From assembly GCF_001598855.1 (NCBI RefSeq), contig NZ_BCZS01000001.1, forward strand, positions 434,001-498,000: a stretch of 64,000 bases of DNA, given 5' to 3'. Each line of letters opens with the position of its first letter. Position 1 is the stretch's first letter. Source of the stretch: Pluralibacter gergoviae ATCC 33028 = NBRC 105706. Its GTDB lineage: Bacteria > Pseudomonadota > Gammaproteobacteria > Enterobacterales > Enterobacteriaceae. Shown piece by piece: positions 62,823-64,000 of this stretch. The notes beneath the pieces were generated by a model, which had not been told where the DNA came from, made no database searches, and saw only the letters and a program-made list of their open reading frames with translations. A program made the position numbers and the translations under genes.

Positions 62823-63140
62823 AAAATAGCACTTACGAAAATCATTGGTTTTCTTGCAGGCGATGAGTGAGATACCAGTTACTTTAGTAAACGAAATGTT
62901 GATAAACTGTATCTAATATATAGAGTGATTTTTCCGCTGAGAATTTCGGTGACGTTTAGGAATGAACGCTTCGGTGTATTAGTATAAGAAGTCTTTAAAA
63001 CTAAGCCTCCATGACGGTAAAGTCAGGAAAATATACCGATAGTAGAAAACTGTCGCTAGCGGTTTTTTATCAAACAAAATTTTAATACTCTAATTGAGCG
63101 GGTTATTTTAGTTATGGCAGGTTCAAGTTTTTAACTAAAG
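62823..63140. other. gene-free AT-rich region after the receptor gene
   Basis: No supported gene. A weak hairpin around CGCTAGCG with flanking A and T runs lies near 63047-63070, a possible terminator of the receptor gene. Confidence 0.4.
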
Positions 63141-63172
63141 AAAGCAGATCCTAAATGTGTAGGATCTGCTTT
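63141..63172. terminator. strong intrinsic terminator
   Basis: AAAGCAGATCCTA/TAGGATCTGCTTT, a perfect 13-bp stem with a 6-base loop and A/T ends. No gene ends directly next to it, so it may be left over from a gene that was lost before the IS6 remnant arrived. The following 63173-63386 holds no supported gene. Confidence 0.65.
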
Positions 63173-63386
63173 CACTTTATCATTAATTATGTCAGGCTAG
63201 CTTGAGTTATTCTAAAACAGTTTATTCGGCCCCGATTATAGGGCGGAACATACTTCCCCCGGCACGCATCTAGATAGTCAGAGCAACGTTGTATCATTGC
63301 CCTTCTGGCTTCCAGATACACCGCTTTATGGATGTAAGTAAGCAGCACACTTTTGCGCTGGTGTTGTCACGTTAATCGTTTTGGTT

Positions 63387-64000
63387 TCAAACAATTGGCG
63401 ACCTTGGCATATTTTCAAGCATTAAATGCCGCAATGTTCCACGTCTCGAAAGCTTCGAGACGATGGTAACGAATTGTGAGGGCGGCTCGGCGGCGGGAGG
63501 GGACGGAAAACAATTGCGCGTTGCTGAATGCAGGGTGACGAACCGCTGCAATGCTCCTGGATACTGGTAACGCTGCAGGGTTCGTTCCCGTTTTCGATAG
63601 GGCAGGTGGCTGTTCTCAGCCCGATTATTGAGACCCTTATGCGACCAGTGCTCAATACCCGGAGCCACATCCGCTTTTGCTGCCTTTTTATCCCGTCGTT
63701 TTTGCAGTATTTCTTCAAGAACCGTTCCAAACTGATTAACGGCTCGCCAGAGCCAGAGTTTTTCGCCGCCACATTTAACCGCTACTTCATCAAGATGCCA
63801 GATATCGCCAGGCTTGGGCTGGCGTCGACGAAGGTTTTAGGTTATGTTCGGGCCAAATTTCTTTACCCAGCGGTGAACAGTCTCATAGGAAACGTCGATC
63901 CCTAGTTCCAACAACATTTCCTCGACTTCCCGAAAACTTAAGTTGAAGCGCAGATAGAGCCAAACCGCGTGAGAGACTATCTGCGGTGGAAAACGGTGAT
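63387..64000 (-). pseudogene. IS6-family transposase remnant, runs off the window
   Basis: Reading leftward from the edge: HRFPPQIVSHAVWLYLRFNL, SFREVEEMLLELGIDVSYET, VHRWVKKFGPNIT then TAA, then LRRRQPKPGDIWHLDEVAVK with the first catalytic Asp, RRDKKAAKADVAP joined directly to GIEHWSHKGLNNRAENSHLP and LQRFVTLHSATRNCF. The internal stop, an apparent deletion that removes the second catalytic Asp region (TDKLRSYGAA in relatives), and a degenerate end show that it cannot encode a working transposase. Confidence 0.8.

Larger units (their letters stand above)
5701..64000. mobile_element. integrative conjugative element at tRNA-Asn, right end not in window
   Basis: The region is bounded on the left by the tRNA-Asn repeat. 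It contains a full VirB-type secretion system, coupling protein, MOBC-type relaxase, entry-exclusion lipoprotein, oriT-like fold-backs, antirestriction gene, defence genes and metabolic cargo. No integrase gene and no intact tRNA-Asn are present, so the second boundary must be beyond 64000. The right-hand cargo could also belong to a separate neighbouring island. Confidence 0.8.

Overview
The window reads as chromosomal DNA of an enterobacterium (Klebsiella/Enterobacter-like: core metabolic genes with GC-rich codons, an Hcp-type VI secretion remnant, a ZorO-like type I toxin and a tRNA-Asn attachment site) followed by about 58 kb of a large integrative conjugative element (ICE) that continues past the right edge. 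Species cannot be fixed from the sequence alone.

Layout. (1) 1-5.7 kb, resident chromosome: a partial ORF, a decayed hcp gene, a LysR regulator, a cupin protein, a beta-hydroxyacid dehydrogenase, a GABA-permease-like transporter and a ZorO-like small toxin gene whose expected stop codon is missing. (2) 5701-5716: 16 bp identical to the 3' end of tRNA-Asn (minus strand), sitting just before what looks like the old tRNA terminator. This is the left attachment site. The intact tRNA-Asn and the integrase are not in the window and should lie to the right of it. (3) 6-22 kb, a defence island of patchwork base composition: an Mrr-like endonuclease, a TrlF-type PHP/ATPase, an AT-rich two-reverse-transcriptase DRT3 locus (Drt3a/Drt3b) with a candidate structured ncRNA, decayed cargo, and a GC-rich Hachiman pair (HamA/HamB) with a small CoiA/AlpA-like ORF. 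(4) 22-27 kb: a telomere-like heptamer tandem repeat, an ArdC-type antirestriction gene, a WYL regulator divergent from a small-protein/DUF1883/nucleotidyltransferase group, and a TonB-receptor fragment.

(5) 26.8-43 kb, the conjugation core, almost all on the minus strand: AlpA-like regulator, DUF2857 protein, TraR/DksA zinc finger, a complete VirB system (virB1, virB2, a virB3-virB4 fusion, virB5, eexN, virB6, virB7, virB8, virB9, virB10, virB11), a TrbM-like protein, a candidate oriT with a large nested fold-back, then the coupling protein (MobB/VirD4) and a MOBC-type relaxase (MobC). The genes are ordered like a tRNA-Asn-borne ICEKp1/HPI-type element. (6) 43-50 kb: an IS3-family element and a citrulline/ornithine catabolic cassette (permease, CtlX, ornithine cyclodeaminase, divergent Lrp-type regulator), bounded on both sides by diverged copies of the same ICE gene end, which suggests accretion of two related elements. 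(7) 50-63 kb, a second cargo block: a decayed Rob-like regulator, an AraC regulator, a short-chain dehydrogenase, a Fur-family regulator, a complete RND tripartite efflux operon and a TonB-dependent siderophore receptor. A shared operator-like 24-bp sequence precedes several of these genes and suggests one AraC-controlled regulon. (8) 63.4-64 kb: a decayed IS6-family transposase running off the edge.

Functionally, the element carries its own transfer machine, anti-restriction and entry exclusion, at least two recognisable anti-phage systems (DRT3 and Hachiman) plus likely ones (TrlF, Mrr-like), and nutritional/efflux cargo.
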